Origin: Dipteris shenzhenensis
Taxonomy: Eukaryota > Polypodiophyta > Polypodiopsida > Gleicheniales
Reading direction: 5' to 3' (one strand)
Length of the DNA stretch: 64,000 nucleotides
Assembly: GCA_047967505.1 (NCBI GenBank)
Contig: CM106538.1
Made by a program: the position numbers and the translations under genes. Each line of letters starts with the position of its first letter. The stretch's first letter is position 1. This document shows positions 36,108-49,603 of the stretch, one piece after another. Under the pieces are notes generated by a model. That model did not search any database. It saw nothing but the letters and a program-made list of their open reading frames with translations, and was not told where the DNA came from.

Positions 36108-39100
36108 GTGTTCCAGCCGGAGGAGCGATGGAGAGCGATGGAGCCTCCCCCTCGCCCGTACAGCCCCAACCTACCTCGCTTTCATGCTCGCAACCTCCCC
36201 TGCCTGCTCCATTATCCTCTGTCCTTGCTCGTACATCCCCATACCTTTGCAACCTGTAGCCGTACCTTTCCAGCCTACATCCGTACCCTGCCCATCTTCA
36301 TCCACACCTTTCCTGCACTCGGCCGTACCCTCTCTGCATTCCGTACAAACTGTACAGACGTCCGTACAGTCCCAACCTCTTGTCGCCTCTGATTTCTGTA
36401 CAGCCCCTCTGCATAGTATGTCCATACAACCTGATTATGCTCCTTTTGCGCAGTCCGTACGTCTTCTGGAGCAGCCCTCTCCATCTTGCTCTTTCCTTGA
36501 TGCCTTCGATAGATGCCTCGTTCGTGTTCTCTGCTTCAGCTCCTCTTTCTACCTCTGCTCCCACACGTGTTTTCATTCGGCGAAAGAGAGGTGTTTTGCT
36601 TCCTTCGTGCTCTTTCAAATTGACGAAGCTAGATGTTGCAGATGGACCTTCCTCTCCTCTCCAGTTGGATCTTCTTCGCCAGATGTGTGCTGCCTCCGTT
36701 ACAGAAGTTCCTTCTTCGGGTTCTCCTTTGGTCTGTTCTTTGGATTCTGCCCTTGTGATCTCTGGTCTTCGATAGGCTCAGTAGCTTGGGATCTGTCTCT
36801 ACTTTATGGGCAAGGTTCTTTCTGCAGCTCACCTTCATCGTTGGGCTGAAGCTGCCATGGGTCTAGATCTCATTTCCTCCTTTGTCTTTATGGGCAAATG
36901 GTTTTATTATGCCCACTGTTCTTCGACGGAGGTGGTGGAGTGTCTTGTTAGTTGTGCTAGGGTTCCTAGGGCAGGTCTCTTTGCTTATGTCATGCCCTGG
37001 GATCCTCTTTTTGATACGGCAGCTTCTCTTTTGACTCATTGCCCGGTATGGATCACCCTCAAAGCGCTACCTCTTCCTCTTCTTCAGCATCTTTCTACCC
37101 TTGGAGCGCTCTTGGAGAGGCCTCTTCATGTTCCGAGACAGGAGTTTTTGCAGGCTACTCGGGATATTCGTATTTGTGTTCTATGGGATATGATGTAGCC
37201 AGTGCCTTCTACTTTGGATCTTGATTTGGGTTTTGCCCATCCAATCGCATTCGGTTGCATTTTGCCTCTTTTCCTACAGCCTGTTATCGGTGCCGCCAGG
37301 GTTGGTCATTTTGCATGTGCTTGCCCTTCTACTTCCAAGACCACTCCTCCTGCTCCTTCCTCAGCAGTCAAGATTACTCCCTCTTCTCCTCCGGTCTCTG
37401 CTATGGTTTCACTGGATAAGCCTTCATTCACTGCTCCGAAGCGTTACTGGAGGAAGGTAGATAAATCATAGGCCAATCTTTCTGCAGCTTAAGAAGCTCA
37501 GGCTCAGTCTCTTATTGAGCACCAACAGCCTCCTTCTCCTCAGGATATGGATGTTCCTCTTGAAGAGGGGATTATACAAGATGCTGTACATGTTTTATCT
37601 CAGGTTGATACTCGGAGTGAAGCTGAAACGATGAGTCGTGATTTATCTGATGCAGCTCCTTCTTCAGATGGTACTGATGTTGATCCAGCTCCTTCGCCTG
37701 TGATGATCGTGCCAGAGTCTATTTCTGTTCAGGATGCAGATGTTCCTTTTTCTCTGGATTCTTTTCATCCTTGGTTACAACAGGTTTTTGACCCTGTGAT
37801 TCCAAAATTCCGGCTGCCAGCTTATATTAAGAAGAATCACAAGGGCAAAAAAAAAGCTAGTTTTTATTGATGGTGTAGTTACTCCACTGCATCACTTTTT
37901 ACAAAGCAACAATCTGAAACTAAAGGATCTTTTGTTTGATTCTCCTCCAGTGGATATGTAACTTTTTACTGGGCTGCCTCATGAATTTTTCTCTGAGGCT
38001 TTACTTGTAAATTTTTTCTTTGTACCTATTGGTGGGTTTTTACCTCTTTTTGGGGTTTCCCACACAAAAATAAAAGATTTCATTAAAAAAAAAAGTGTGT
38101 GTGTGTGTGTAAGCATGCGTGCATGTGCATCTATGTTGTGAGAGATCGGTGAGCATTTGAGATCATTCCGCTGTGTAGCTTTACTGTTCAGCAGTCCCTC
38201 AATTCTAACATTCCAGCCAATACGAACATCATAAGGATGCAGCACTCTTTTCCCAAAATTACTGGGTCTACAAAGATGAGATTACGTCTGATGATCAAAC
38301 TGACAAAAAGCCCCAACTTGTTAAAGACTTTGGTGTCCCATACTACCAAAGCCCGTCCACAAGGAACCCACGGCACAGCATCCTGCACCTGCCATGTAAG
38401 TAGGAGAGCCTCACGATCCAACACTGACCATGCAGTTCAGAAGCGCTCAACCTCACTACTGCACAATAGCCTTGGCCAATTTTATACAGAAGAGCATCCC
38501 ACCATAATGAATACCCAGCTAAATATAGCTCACAGGCCCCCACGTAAGCCTGCCAATCTTAATCCTCGGGCCCCCTAACCCTCGGGCCCCCTACTGGATG
38601 AAGTCTACTAATCTAGAAATTAGCATTACAATATGTATGACCATAGTATACAGGTTCAGCAAGTTTGCCATGATTCCATGCAAAATAAGTGTGTTGGATA
38701 AAGACTGCAAGTTTTGAAGAGCTATCCTTGAGAACTTTGGTACACAATTGAGTTTTTCCAACAGCCTCCATCCTCACAAGGATTGTTATATACATACCAG
38801 GCTGCATTTCACAAACAATTCAAGTCCCTCCTTACCATGACTTCAGAGAAAGTTCACAACTAGATCAAGGAGAGCTACAACCAGATGTTGGAGTCTGTCA
38901 ATCAAAGCAAGCATTGCCACAGCACAGGAAGCCTGCCAGACTCCAGCAAACAAGCACCGCAAGGATAATAGTCTTAAGGAGATGTGTAATCCTCCCTCAT
39001 AAAATACAGCAGAGACACTCTCATTTTCTTTATGCAATCGCTAGCTCTCTCGTGGAACCTCACGCTCCTGATTTACTGTAGAAACACTCTCATAAGAGCT

Positions 39101-42100
39101 CTCTCTCTCTACACACAGCTAGGGCCCAGGACAACATGTCCGGCTGGCCCCCCCGAAGGTATTTTATTTCTTAAAGAGAGAATCTGTTACAAGAGTTCAG
39201 CGTAGAGCTACCTAGTACATGAAAAATCCAACGTGAATCCATATTACAAGAGCTTCAAGCTCGTTCCAAATTGGCAACATGCCACTTGTCTAAAATCTAG
39301 ACTAAGTCCCATTACATGCCACTAAGGGCAACTCTGGAGTCTTCGAAGCACTTGGTCACGAGAACCGCCTCCTAGATGCTTGTTAGGCTCCCGTAACGCT
39401 TAGGAAAATAACTCTTCCTAGTACCTACAACAATTAATTAAAGCGCACCACCATGGCACCCATTAATTGTTAGCGCTTTGCATGCAAATAACACACTGTG
39501 GACTAGTTCTAGTCAAGGTGGGCGTCCCCACTGAACACATGTGCACGCATAACAAATATAGTATATATATTTATTCTCTTGTTGACCGAAGTCAACGCTC
39601 TTGATCATGATTAAGGGGCTTTGACCAAGGGTCGAGGCGCCTTAATTATAGCCAAGTCTCTCCAACCGAAGTTGGCACATCTTGGTTAACCCTCTTGGCG
39701 CATGCCAAGTCTCGTTGACCGAAGTCAACACTCTCTGACCGTAGTCAGCTCTGTAGTTCTCTGGTTAACCGCAATTAACCCTCTTGGTAATAAATCAAGT
39801 CTCCCCGACCGAGGTCAGGTTTACTTGACTAGAGTCAAGTATCTTTGACCGTATTCAATTCTTTGACCATTAAAAGAACTCTTTGACCATAATTAACACA
39901 TATAAAACTCTTTAATTATGATCAAATAAATGGTCAATTGTACTTTGACTTAGGATATTTACATTGTGGTGACATCCCCTCGGCTTCTATTCAGTTGACC
40001 TCAACTGAAAAGCTTCCTTGTAAACATCCAAAAGCTGTGGATGATCGAATAACATGTCTTCGTCCATCCACTTGGCATCTAATGCCGTATAATTCTTGAA
40101 TTTTACAAGATACCTGTAAAACTCCTTGCCCTGAGGGCCTTTGCGTACAGTATGGTACACAATCCCTCCGGATCTTTTAGTCTCTCTTGCCACTCTAGTT
40201 GTTTCCAATGGGGCCTCCTCTTCCTTGGCCTCAACGGGGGGTAGGACAGGGCTGCTCTGTGCAACACCTTCTTTGCCAGCTTCCTCATCTTCGTTGTCTG
40301 CACATAGTCCCATAGTGGGACAGCCCCTGTATTAGGATTTATAGAGGGTGGGGCCGTGGAACTACATGGAGATAATCTCATCATGAGCTGCTGCTGCTCC
40401 TCCCCGATCCTTGCTGCCCTCCTCTATCAGCCTCTCCCTCTGCTAGCCTCTCCTCCCTCTCCCTCAGCCCCCGCCGTCTCTCCCTCAACACTCCTCTCTC
40501 CTCTCAGCTGCGATATCAGCAAAATGCCTGATAAACGTTCTGTAGTAAGAACACAAGCCTAGGAAACTTCGAACTTCATGCACAGTTTTCAACTCTAGCC
40601 ATTCCTGAATGGCACGGATCTTTGCTGGGTCCATCTGTATCCCATTCTTGGATATTATATGCCCCAAATAATGGATTTCTTCCAGGAAGAATTCACTTTT
40701 CTTGCTATTTGCATAGAGCTGATGATTTCTTAGCTCTTGAAAAACTATAGCAAGATGTTCCTTGTGCTCTTCTTCGGACTTAGAAAAGACAATTATGTCA
40801 TCGAAGAAGATACCAGTGAACTGTCTGTAGGGTCGGAAGATACGATCCATCATCCTGTTGAAGGTAGCTGGGGCATTGGTCAATCCAAAAGGCATCACCA
40901 GATATTCATACAACCCAAAAGTGGTGCGGAACGCTGTCTTGTGTACATCTTAAGGTTGTATCCTGACTTGATGATAGCCACTCTTCAAGTCTATCCTACT
41001 GAAAATTGAAGCTCCATTTAACTGATCCAGTACATCATCAATGTGCAGAATAGGGAATCTATTCTTGATGGTCATTTTGTTCAATGCGCGGTAATCGACG
41101 CACATACGAAATGAACCATCTTTCTTCTGTACTAGCAGTACATGGGAACAAAAAGGAGAAGAACTAGGCTGAATCAACCCCTTGGACAACAAGTCCTGCA
41201 CCTGAGTCATAATCTCCTCGCTGAGTTGCACTAACTTTGTATGGGGGCCGCCTATTGGGTGGCTCGCTACCAGGCATTAACTCTATTTAATGATCTTCTG
41301 GTCTCTCTGGGGTTAACTCCCCTGGCAAAGCATCGGAAAAGCAATCTTTAAAGTTTACAAGAAACTGAAACTTATCTTTGTCTGCATCATTCATTTCAGC
41401 ATGCATATCATTCTCTTTTTCTTTTACAAAAACCATGTACGCGAAAATTGCAGACTTTATTGCTTTACCACATGTAACATCATATACAATGGGGATAGTC
41501 TTCCCTTTATTCCTAGCAACTAAATGCTGGTTTTTCCCCCTATGCACAAACTCCAGCACTCTTTCAGGAAGAGTCAACTTCACTGCCTTGCGATGAAACC
41601 AAGGCATTCCCAAGACTACATCATGATGTTTCAGTGGAGAAATGAAGAAGTCTTCCTGATCCACATAACTCTGTACATGAAGACGGAGCTTTCCTATCAA
41701 GGGAGTGACTGGCACAGGATTCCCACAGAACATCTAATTGGCATCCAAAGCCCTGCCCAACTCCTCCGTCTTTATTCCCAGCCTCAGGGCTAGGTCCGCT
41801 TATATGAAATTATCCGTAGCCCCTGGATCAAATAAAATTAGCGCTTGCTGGTCTCTAACTTTGCCCCATGATAGCAGCAATTCTCGTTCTTCTGGGTTTG
41901 AAACATGACCCGGTATGTCAGGAATTCCTCCTGCCATTGGCTTTTGCCGTCCCCATGGCTTCTCTGCCTCTTTTCCCTTCGAAGTTGAAGGCTTTTCTGG
42001 GCACTGGGCAGCCACATGTCCCTCTTTGCCGCACTTGAAGCATTTCCCATCTCTACGGAATTCAGCTATCTGTTCAGAGGTGAATGGAGATATGCCTTTA

Positions 42101-45100
42101 TATGACTTTGAAAACTGAGTACCCCTCGGCTTCTGAGGCTGAAACCCTTTCTTTTCAACCTTAGGATACTCTTTCTTTTTTGATTTTGAAAAATCATTTT
42201 TCTTTCTTTCGGCACGTCCTGCATGCAAGGATAGTACCGTGGATGGATCTTGTAACGGCACAAGACTAGCTACTGAAGCTGAATGCATAAGGTCTTGAAT
42301 GTTCTTTGCCCCCAAAGCATTCACTACTGCCTGGATTCTTGGACTGAGACCTACTCTGTACTTTCTCATTTGGGTTCCTTTGGTGGAGATCTTTTTGGTG
42401 CAACCTGCAAATAAGCATCCCAAAACTTTTGGTTGTACACATCCACTGTATCTCCTGCATCCATATGCAAACTGTCCCAATATTGAAGAACATGATCTCT
42501 AAACTATCTAGGCATAAACTTCTGGTAGAAGGCTTTCTTGAAGTCCTTCCACTTCTTTGGGGCTGACCCATCTGTGGTCTGTGCACTCCACCATGCACTA
42601 GCTGTCGCTGTCAAGTGCAAACTGACCATTCTTAACTTGGAGGATTTTGAAAACTTTTCTGTACCGAATGCACCATCAAACTGCCTCATGAACTGCAATG
42701 CTTTGTCTGTATGACCATACTGTCCATTGTAGGTCATAAAGTTGACAGATTTACCTCCCTCTTTGAATTCCTTGGTCTCTCTGGAAGACTTACTCTTCCT
42801 CGACTTCTTGTGTTTCCTTCTTTTCCTTGATGGTTTATTTGATAAAGAAGAAGATACAGAGGTCGAACTTGAGGTAGACGGTGAAGGACTAGGAGATCGG
42901 TGACGATGCCTCGATCTCTTCCTGCTATGAGACCATCCCCTATGAGATCTCTCTTTCTCTGGCTGTACACGAGAGTGTGCCTCTGGCATTGGCACGTCAT
43001 ATGCTGCATTAGGCATAGCTTCTGCTTGAAACAAATGCTGAGCCCTTAGATCGTTTTTGAGATTTTCCATCTCTTGTATACGAGTGCGTACCATCTGCTC
43101 AAATTCTTGCTGAGTTTGCTGCACACTTCTCTGTCTTAGATGTACATCCCTATCTTGTGAATCCCACTGGATAGGTGATTGAGCCATTTTCCTACAACTC
43201 GTCTGAGATCTGCAAGTTTCTCACACACACACTGTGTATGCAACTGATGCACACTTCCTTTGCTTTTCAAATAGACAATTTACCTCAACAAGAGGTGTCT
43301 TGCATTTACAATCTATGCCAGTACTAGGCTGTCAGCTCAAGGCATATACCCACAAAGTTGCCAAGGCATCAATAACTATATTGTCCCTTTTCTGGCTGTT
43401 GCAGAAAGCACTCACAATGCATCTGATTCCTTTTTTCTGAACACAAAGGCATGCATTTTCTCTTTTTCTGCAAATCTCTGATTTTTCCTCTGATCTCTGC
43501 TGTTTCTCACAGTAGATACTTTCTCAGATAAGTGAAAACTGTTAGCAGAAACAGTCTCTGCAACTGGTTTTTTTTTTTTTTTGAACAGTAACAAGATGAA
43601 GTAACTGACTGGTTACTCTAACCAGACTAACTGGCTCTAGTCTGGTTAGATGAACAACTAGTTAGTCTGTGACTAAACTCCAACCAGATGAACTAAATAC
43701 AGTTAGGTGGACCAAGACTACACCAACCAGTTTGGTTTGGTTTGCCCACTAACTGAACATCTAACCAGCGTCGAGCTAACCATGGTTAGTCTAACCATTG
43801 GTTTGCCATCTCAGCAGTCCAGCTGGCTGCCACATCAGCAGCTGCCTATCTGCCACGTGTCAGTGTCACATCAGCTTCCTGTCAGCCCTGCCACATCAGC
43901 ACCTACCACGTGTCAAGGCCACGTCAGCTGCATGCGCTGCCACATCATCATTGCACGTGTGGACGCCACATCACCTGCTGACTGCCACGTCATCATCTAC
44001 GTGTCATTGCCACGTCATCTGCCTTGCTGGCACCCTGGCCACGTCACCAGAATCCATGTATGCCTAAGGCTGGCTGGCTGGCTGGCTGGCTGGGCAGCGC
44101 TACGCGTCACGCTTGCGCCTTCTAGAGTCCTCTGTCGCGGGGCTTCTGTTAGTGCAGCCCGACCACCGTCAAGCAACGGAACTGCGCCATGATCTGCTTG
44201 CCTGTCATGTCAAAACGCATGAAGGCATCGGTTATCCTTTCTAGCCCTCCGGCCAAGGCGCCAAGCAATTGTCTGCACAAGCATCTCCGTCGCACATGGA
44301 CTCCAATTAATTTGCCTTCATCAAACACATCGTCACGCAACGCAAATATTTAGTGATTGCGCTAAACGTGAGCTGCCTGGTGTTTCACCATTTTGTCATC
44401 GATTGTGTTCATCAGGTCGTCAATCTCTGACAAAAGCTTCGTGCTGTTGTCTGCTCTGGGCAATGTATCCTCGTTCATAATAGACAGCAAATACATTCTC
44501 AGTCCAGAGATAGATAGGGACAAAGCTTAAGCGTGGTTCTTTGGACCGTCACCGCTTAAGAAAGCCATGAGTCTGGCTCTGATACCAATGTAATCCTCCC
44601 TCGTAAAATACAGCAGAGACACTCTCATTTCTTTATGCGATCGCTAGCTCTCTCATGGAACCTCACGCTCCTGATTTACTGTAGAAACACTCTCATAAGA
44701 GCTCTCTCTCTCTCTCTCTCTACACACAGCTAGGGCCCAAGACAACATGTCGGGCTGCACCCCCCCGAAGGTATTTTATTTCTTGAAGAGAGAATCCGTT
44801 ACAAGAGTTCAGCGTAGAGCTGCCTGATACATGAAAAATCCAACATGAATCCATATTACAAGAGCTTCAAGCTCATTTCAAATTGGCAACATGCCACTTG
44901 TCTAAAATCTAGACTAAGTCCTATTACATGCCACTAAGGGCAACTCTGGAGTCTTCGAAGCACTTGGTCACGAGAACCGCCTCCTAGATGCTTGTTAGGC
45001 TCCCGTAACGCTTAGGAAAATAACTCTTCCTAGTACCTACAACAATTAATTAAAGCGCACCACCATGGCACCCATTAATTGTTAGCGCTTTGCATGCAAA

Positions 45101-48100
45101 TAACACACTGTGGACTAGTTCTAGTCACGGTGGGCGTCCCCACTGAACACATGTGCACGCATAACAAATATAGTATATATATTTATTCTCTTGTTGACCG
45201 AAGTCAACGCTCTTGATCATGATTAAGGGGCTTTGACCAAGGGTCGAGGCGCCTTAATTATAGCCAAGTCTCTCCAACCGAAGTTGGCACATCTTGGTTG
45301 ACCGTGGTTAACCCTCTTGGCACATGCCAAGTCTCGTTGATCGAAGTCAACACTCTCTGACCGTAGTCAGCTCTGTAGGTCTCTGGTTAACCGTAGTTAA
45401 CCCTCTTGGTAATAAACCAAGTCTCCCCGACCGAGGTCAGGTTTACTTGACCAGAGTCAAGTATCTTTGACCATAGTCAATTCTTTGACCATAATTAACA
45501 CATATAAAACTCTTTAATTATGATCAAATAAATGGTCAACTGTACTTTGACTTAGGATATTTACATTGTGGTGACAAGGTGATTGGGTTTATCTGAGGAT
45601 CATGAAGAAGAGGCTCAAGCTGATTGAAACGAAGTGTCCAAAGCTCTCGTATTAGTGTATGGGCCCCTTTCCAATCATATAGTCATTTCCATGAAGCTTT
45701 GGTTACCAACCAAATGGATAATGCATCTGATGTTCCATGTTTCTTGGCTTAAGTCACGTAGGACCAGTTTTAGCAGCCGTATTAGACGTGGAGCAGCACG
45801 AAAAACTAAAGGAAGACCTTTCTTCCACTGGCGGACCTACGCTCTAGAGGGCCAATCGCTTGGCAGTTGAGCAGGCTGTTCCCTTGCATACCCGAATGTT
45901 AGTGCTGTGGCCTGGCCTGACATGTGGCAGGGTGGCTGGCAATTGGGCGCAGCTCGCTGCTGAAGTGGTTGTAACTGCCTGCATAGTCCAGCCTTTGATT
46001 ACTACCAACCTGATGCTGCTGCATACTGATGGGGCTGTACAGCCGTTGCTGCTTGTTTGCTCTCGCCTACCACATGGCAGCCGCCTATGTGGCTGCTGCC
46101 CTGTTTTGACAACCTGTCAAGGCTGTCTTGACTTTTGAAGCGAGGTCGGATGGCCATGTGGCACGGACCATGCACATGACATTTGAAGTTGAAACAGATA
46201 AGATAAGGTTGAAGGTCGGATGGCCATGTGGCATGGACCATGCACATGACATTTGAAGTTGAAACAGATAAGATAAGGTTGAAGGCCTCCTTGTATGCTG
46301 TAAGCAGGTGTGGATAATTTGTGAAAATATTCATCAACCCATGGTGCCTCATCCCAGCCTTGATGCTGGAACTTGTTGACATACAATCTCTAGCAGTTGT
46401 CAGTACCTCTCTTGACTCCTTGTGACAAGGTTTACTCAGGGGGTGGTAACTCCAGGCCCTTTAAAAGAGGTCTCCTACTCCATTCTAGAGCGTCAGCTTC
46501 ATTGCCTTCAGCTCCATAAGCAAAGGAGCCCACAGCAAGTAATAGCAGAGCAAAAGCAATCATCCTCTCTCCGCTCACTCGACTCTCCAAGGAAGGCTCC
46601 GCCTTCAAAGGAGCGTAATCAGCAGGTTGAGTGAGTCCAAGAAGTTCCTCAGCAGGTCCGCAGGTTCCTCACAATCAGTAGGCACAGCAAGCCTTGGCAA
46701 GCACACTTGGCAAGCAGAGCCTCTTCGAGGCACAACAAGGTTCCGTAGGAGCTCACCAAGGAGGCTTCATCAAACTCAACCTAGTCCCAATCTCGGCATA
46801 AGGGGATGTCACATGCATCTACTCCTAGAATGACACACGCATGCTCCTAAAGCCAAAAGGGTAGATCAAATCTTGCAGGCTAAAACAATAGCAGCAGATC
46901 TGATGTGCCATGGACAGCAAACGCATGTCTGCTACGCATGCAGAGTCCAGACACAACTGCAGAGCGGCTTTTTCAGACTTGGCCTGGGCCTGTCTTCCAA
47001 TATCAACAGCAGCAAGAATCAGCCATGTCTTGTCTCCCAATCAACAAAAGGGCAAACAGCTATTGTTAAAGTCAGCAGAAATAGCCAGTCTGTCCTCTCC
47101 CAGTTGGCCAGCCAGCATGGCTTCAAACAGCTTATAGGAGGAGACTATAAGCCCTCTTCCAATCATCAGCTCTGGTGGCAGCAAGCATCCTTTGGCAAGC
47201 AGTTGTTCAGCCTCTTGATTCAATCCAAGGAGAATTCATCAGTTGTGTTCTTGTACTCCAGAACTGGTGGACATCATCATACTCAGTTATGCTCTTTGCA
47301 CACTTGATGATTGCCAACGCCATCAAGCAAATCTTTCACTGTTCAGAAGCAACGTACATGCATGTGTTGAACACCATAGGTCTAATGTTCTAATGCATGC
47401 AACATGAAGCTGAGGCTAGTTGTGCATCCTCTATAGAGTCAAACAAAATTGGATGGAATAGAGGACACTTCATCCCTTTTGGAGGAATTTGATAGGAGAA
47501 ATGCATATGCATTCATTGATTGTATTGTCAGTGAAAGTGCATATCATGAAAAAACTAAGATGTCAGGAGGCCAAAGAAGCCTTGGAAAATATGGGGACAT
47601 ATCTACTGAGCTTGTGTGGCTCGATTTGAGAAATCTGTTAAATGGGCTTAACGTAATCTTATGATGAAGCATGTCCCCCACATTTCAGATTTTCAGGATT
47701 CGTGACAGTACTGCTGAAATCATTGAGGATAAGCAGCTTTGATTCCTTGTGCAAGCTATTTGTTACTGCCTTGGCTATCGCTTTGAGATATTCTCCCATT
47801 GCATAAGGAGTATCTCAGCAGTTTTGACCCCAATCTCATATGATTAGTTGGCCTTTAATGCAGGACAGATAGTGAAGGAAAACAGGGAATAGCAAGTTAG
47901 ACTTTAAAAAATTGCAATTGTTGTCATTGCAGAGTGAACAAGAGATTGCCAATGAGAAAATAAAGCAGGCACTATTAATGCTAAGGATAATTTTGTTACA
48001 GACAAATCAAATATTCAAAAACACATTAGTGTGCCATTTTTGTATAAAAATGATGATCCTAGCTTGTTTTGGAGGGCCGTGCACACATCTAGGGTCTCTT

Positions 48101-49562
48101 AGCTAATATAGGGCATAGATATACCAAACGTTAGAAATGCTTGATTTGGTACAATTGTATCAGGCTAAAGGTGTTATAGAGGCCCTTATTGAGAGCCTGT
48201 ATGAAATATACAAGTCTTTACAAGCCTTTATGTATGCTTTCAGATCTGTTACATGCGTGTCAAGAATCTACGAGGGTTTAGAAATATGCACCTAAGAGTT
48301 TAAGAGCTGTAAAAACTTTATAATAAATGTATCACACCTCTAACAAGTCACGACTGCTTTGGAAAGATAGAATTATGGTACAATTCTACTATTCAAAAGG
48401 TGAGATTCAATCCAACTATGGGAACTCCTATAGGGCAAAAGGAGATGAAAGGATATGGGGGGAGGCAATCCCACTACTAACAATTACTTCTTTGTGAGGT
48501 TAGGTGGGGAAGTACCATAAAATAGTTTATACCTTTGGCTACACATGATATTCAGGAGTATTCTGGGATATTTAGACCTGCAAGATCTTTCTTATGTATA
48601 GAAAATGAATGCAGAAAACTCGGTTTGAACAATACTGTGTTGCGTTTTGACAGAGTCCTTGTCAACTGAGCTGCCACCCCGAAGTCTCCTGTATAGATGC
48701 ACGAAAAGCCAATGTCAGCAAAATGCCCTACCTTACACATCAGATATGATAAAACAATACGGGATACACAACCAAGGCCTCTAGAAGCTTCACAGTCAAA
48801 GCAAACAACCTACATATTCAAGCAACAGCCACTAGGGATGCTTACCAAGCTTCACCTCCCCTTGTTCTGTGAGTAGAATATTACCACCTTTAATATCTCT
48901 ATGGACCTTGTATATCGAATGTAAGTATGCTAAACCCTGCCAAACAGAACAACAAGAATGTCATGAGAAATCCATGTGAAGAATTAAAATCAAGTACACC
49001 ATTATCCATTCTAAGTGAGCCAACCTTAATCTCCATCTTTGTCTGCAAAGCAAGGTCATAAGTACATCATGTTTGACAGACTGTATTGACACCATACTTC
49101 AGATACTCTACAGATAAACCTGCTGAAAGGCAGCAGTGAAATCTGCCCCACTCCCAGATGCTATCCTAGCATACTCTGAAGTCTGTGGAAGGAATTAGCA
49201 AGCTGCGATGTATACATCCATGGATAGTGGCCTCCTTCTGATCCACATATAATCGGCATGTTCCCTGATTGCAATGCGTGTCTGGAGGTGTGAGCAGAGA
49301 ATAACCGCCATTCCACACAACCCATTCACTCCGCAGGTCTTTGAATGGTGTGTGGACATCAAAGTATACCCATGTACCATGAGTAGCCTCTCTCTGGGAT
49401 CTAGTGCATCTCAGTATATATTATAAGATGTTTGTCTCAGAAAAGTTGCTCGGTGAGGACCACAAGGTCCCATTCCCTTTCCAAAAGGCGAAAGACAAAG
49501 CATTGACTGGAGCAAAAGTGGAAAGGCTGAGTGGAGAGGGCTGAGTGAAGTGGAGAGGCTGA

Positions 49563-49603
<41 letters not shown>

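Larger units (their letters stand above)
38985..45576 (-). mobile_element. Ty3/Gypsy chromovirus with two LTRs, RNase H-integrase deleted
   Basis: Bounded by two LTRs of 988-990 bp in the same orientation, with a tRNA-Met primer site, leader, gag, protease, RT and a terminal chromodomain on the minus strand. The 5-bp flanks AGATG and AGGTG differ by one base and may be the target duplication. It sits in an older Gypsy integrase, in the 16-kb intron of the kinase gene, oriented as the gene. RNase H and integrase are missing, so it depends on other elements or is dead. Confidence 0.9.

Noticed and set aside
36043-36252. Open frames rich in THTHTH and CVCVCV
   Set aside because: They are translations of the (GT)n microsatellite.
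43707-44192. 161-codon open frame on the plus strand
   Set aside because: It arises from the GCCAC(G/A)TCA array, antisense to the chromovirus leader. Repetitive, no domain.
46825-47307. Open frames in CAG-rich sequence on both strands
   Set aside because: No recognisable protein; probably untranslated LTR-element sequence.
47449-47664. Possible small gene (71 codons)
   Set aside because: No domain, no clear promoter or splice context, and it lies in the middle of the 16-kb intron on the opposite strand; kept only as a note.
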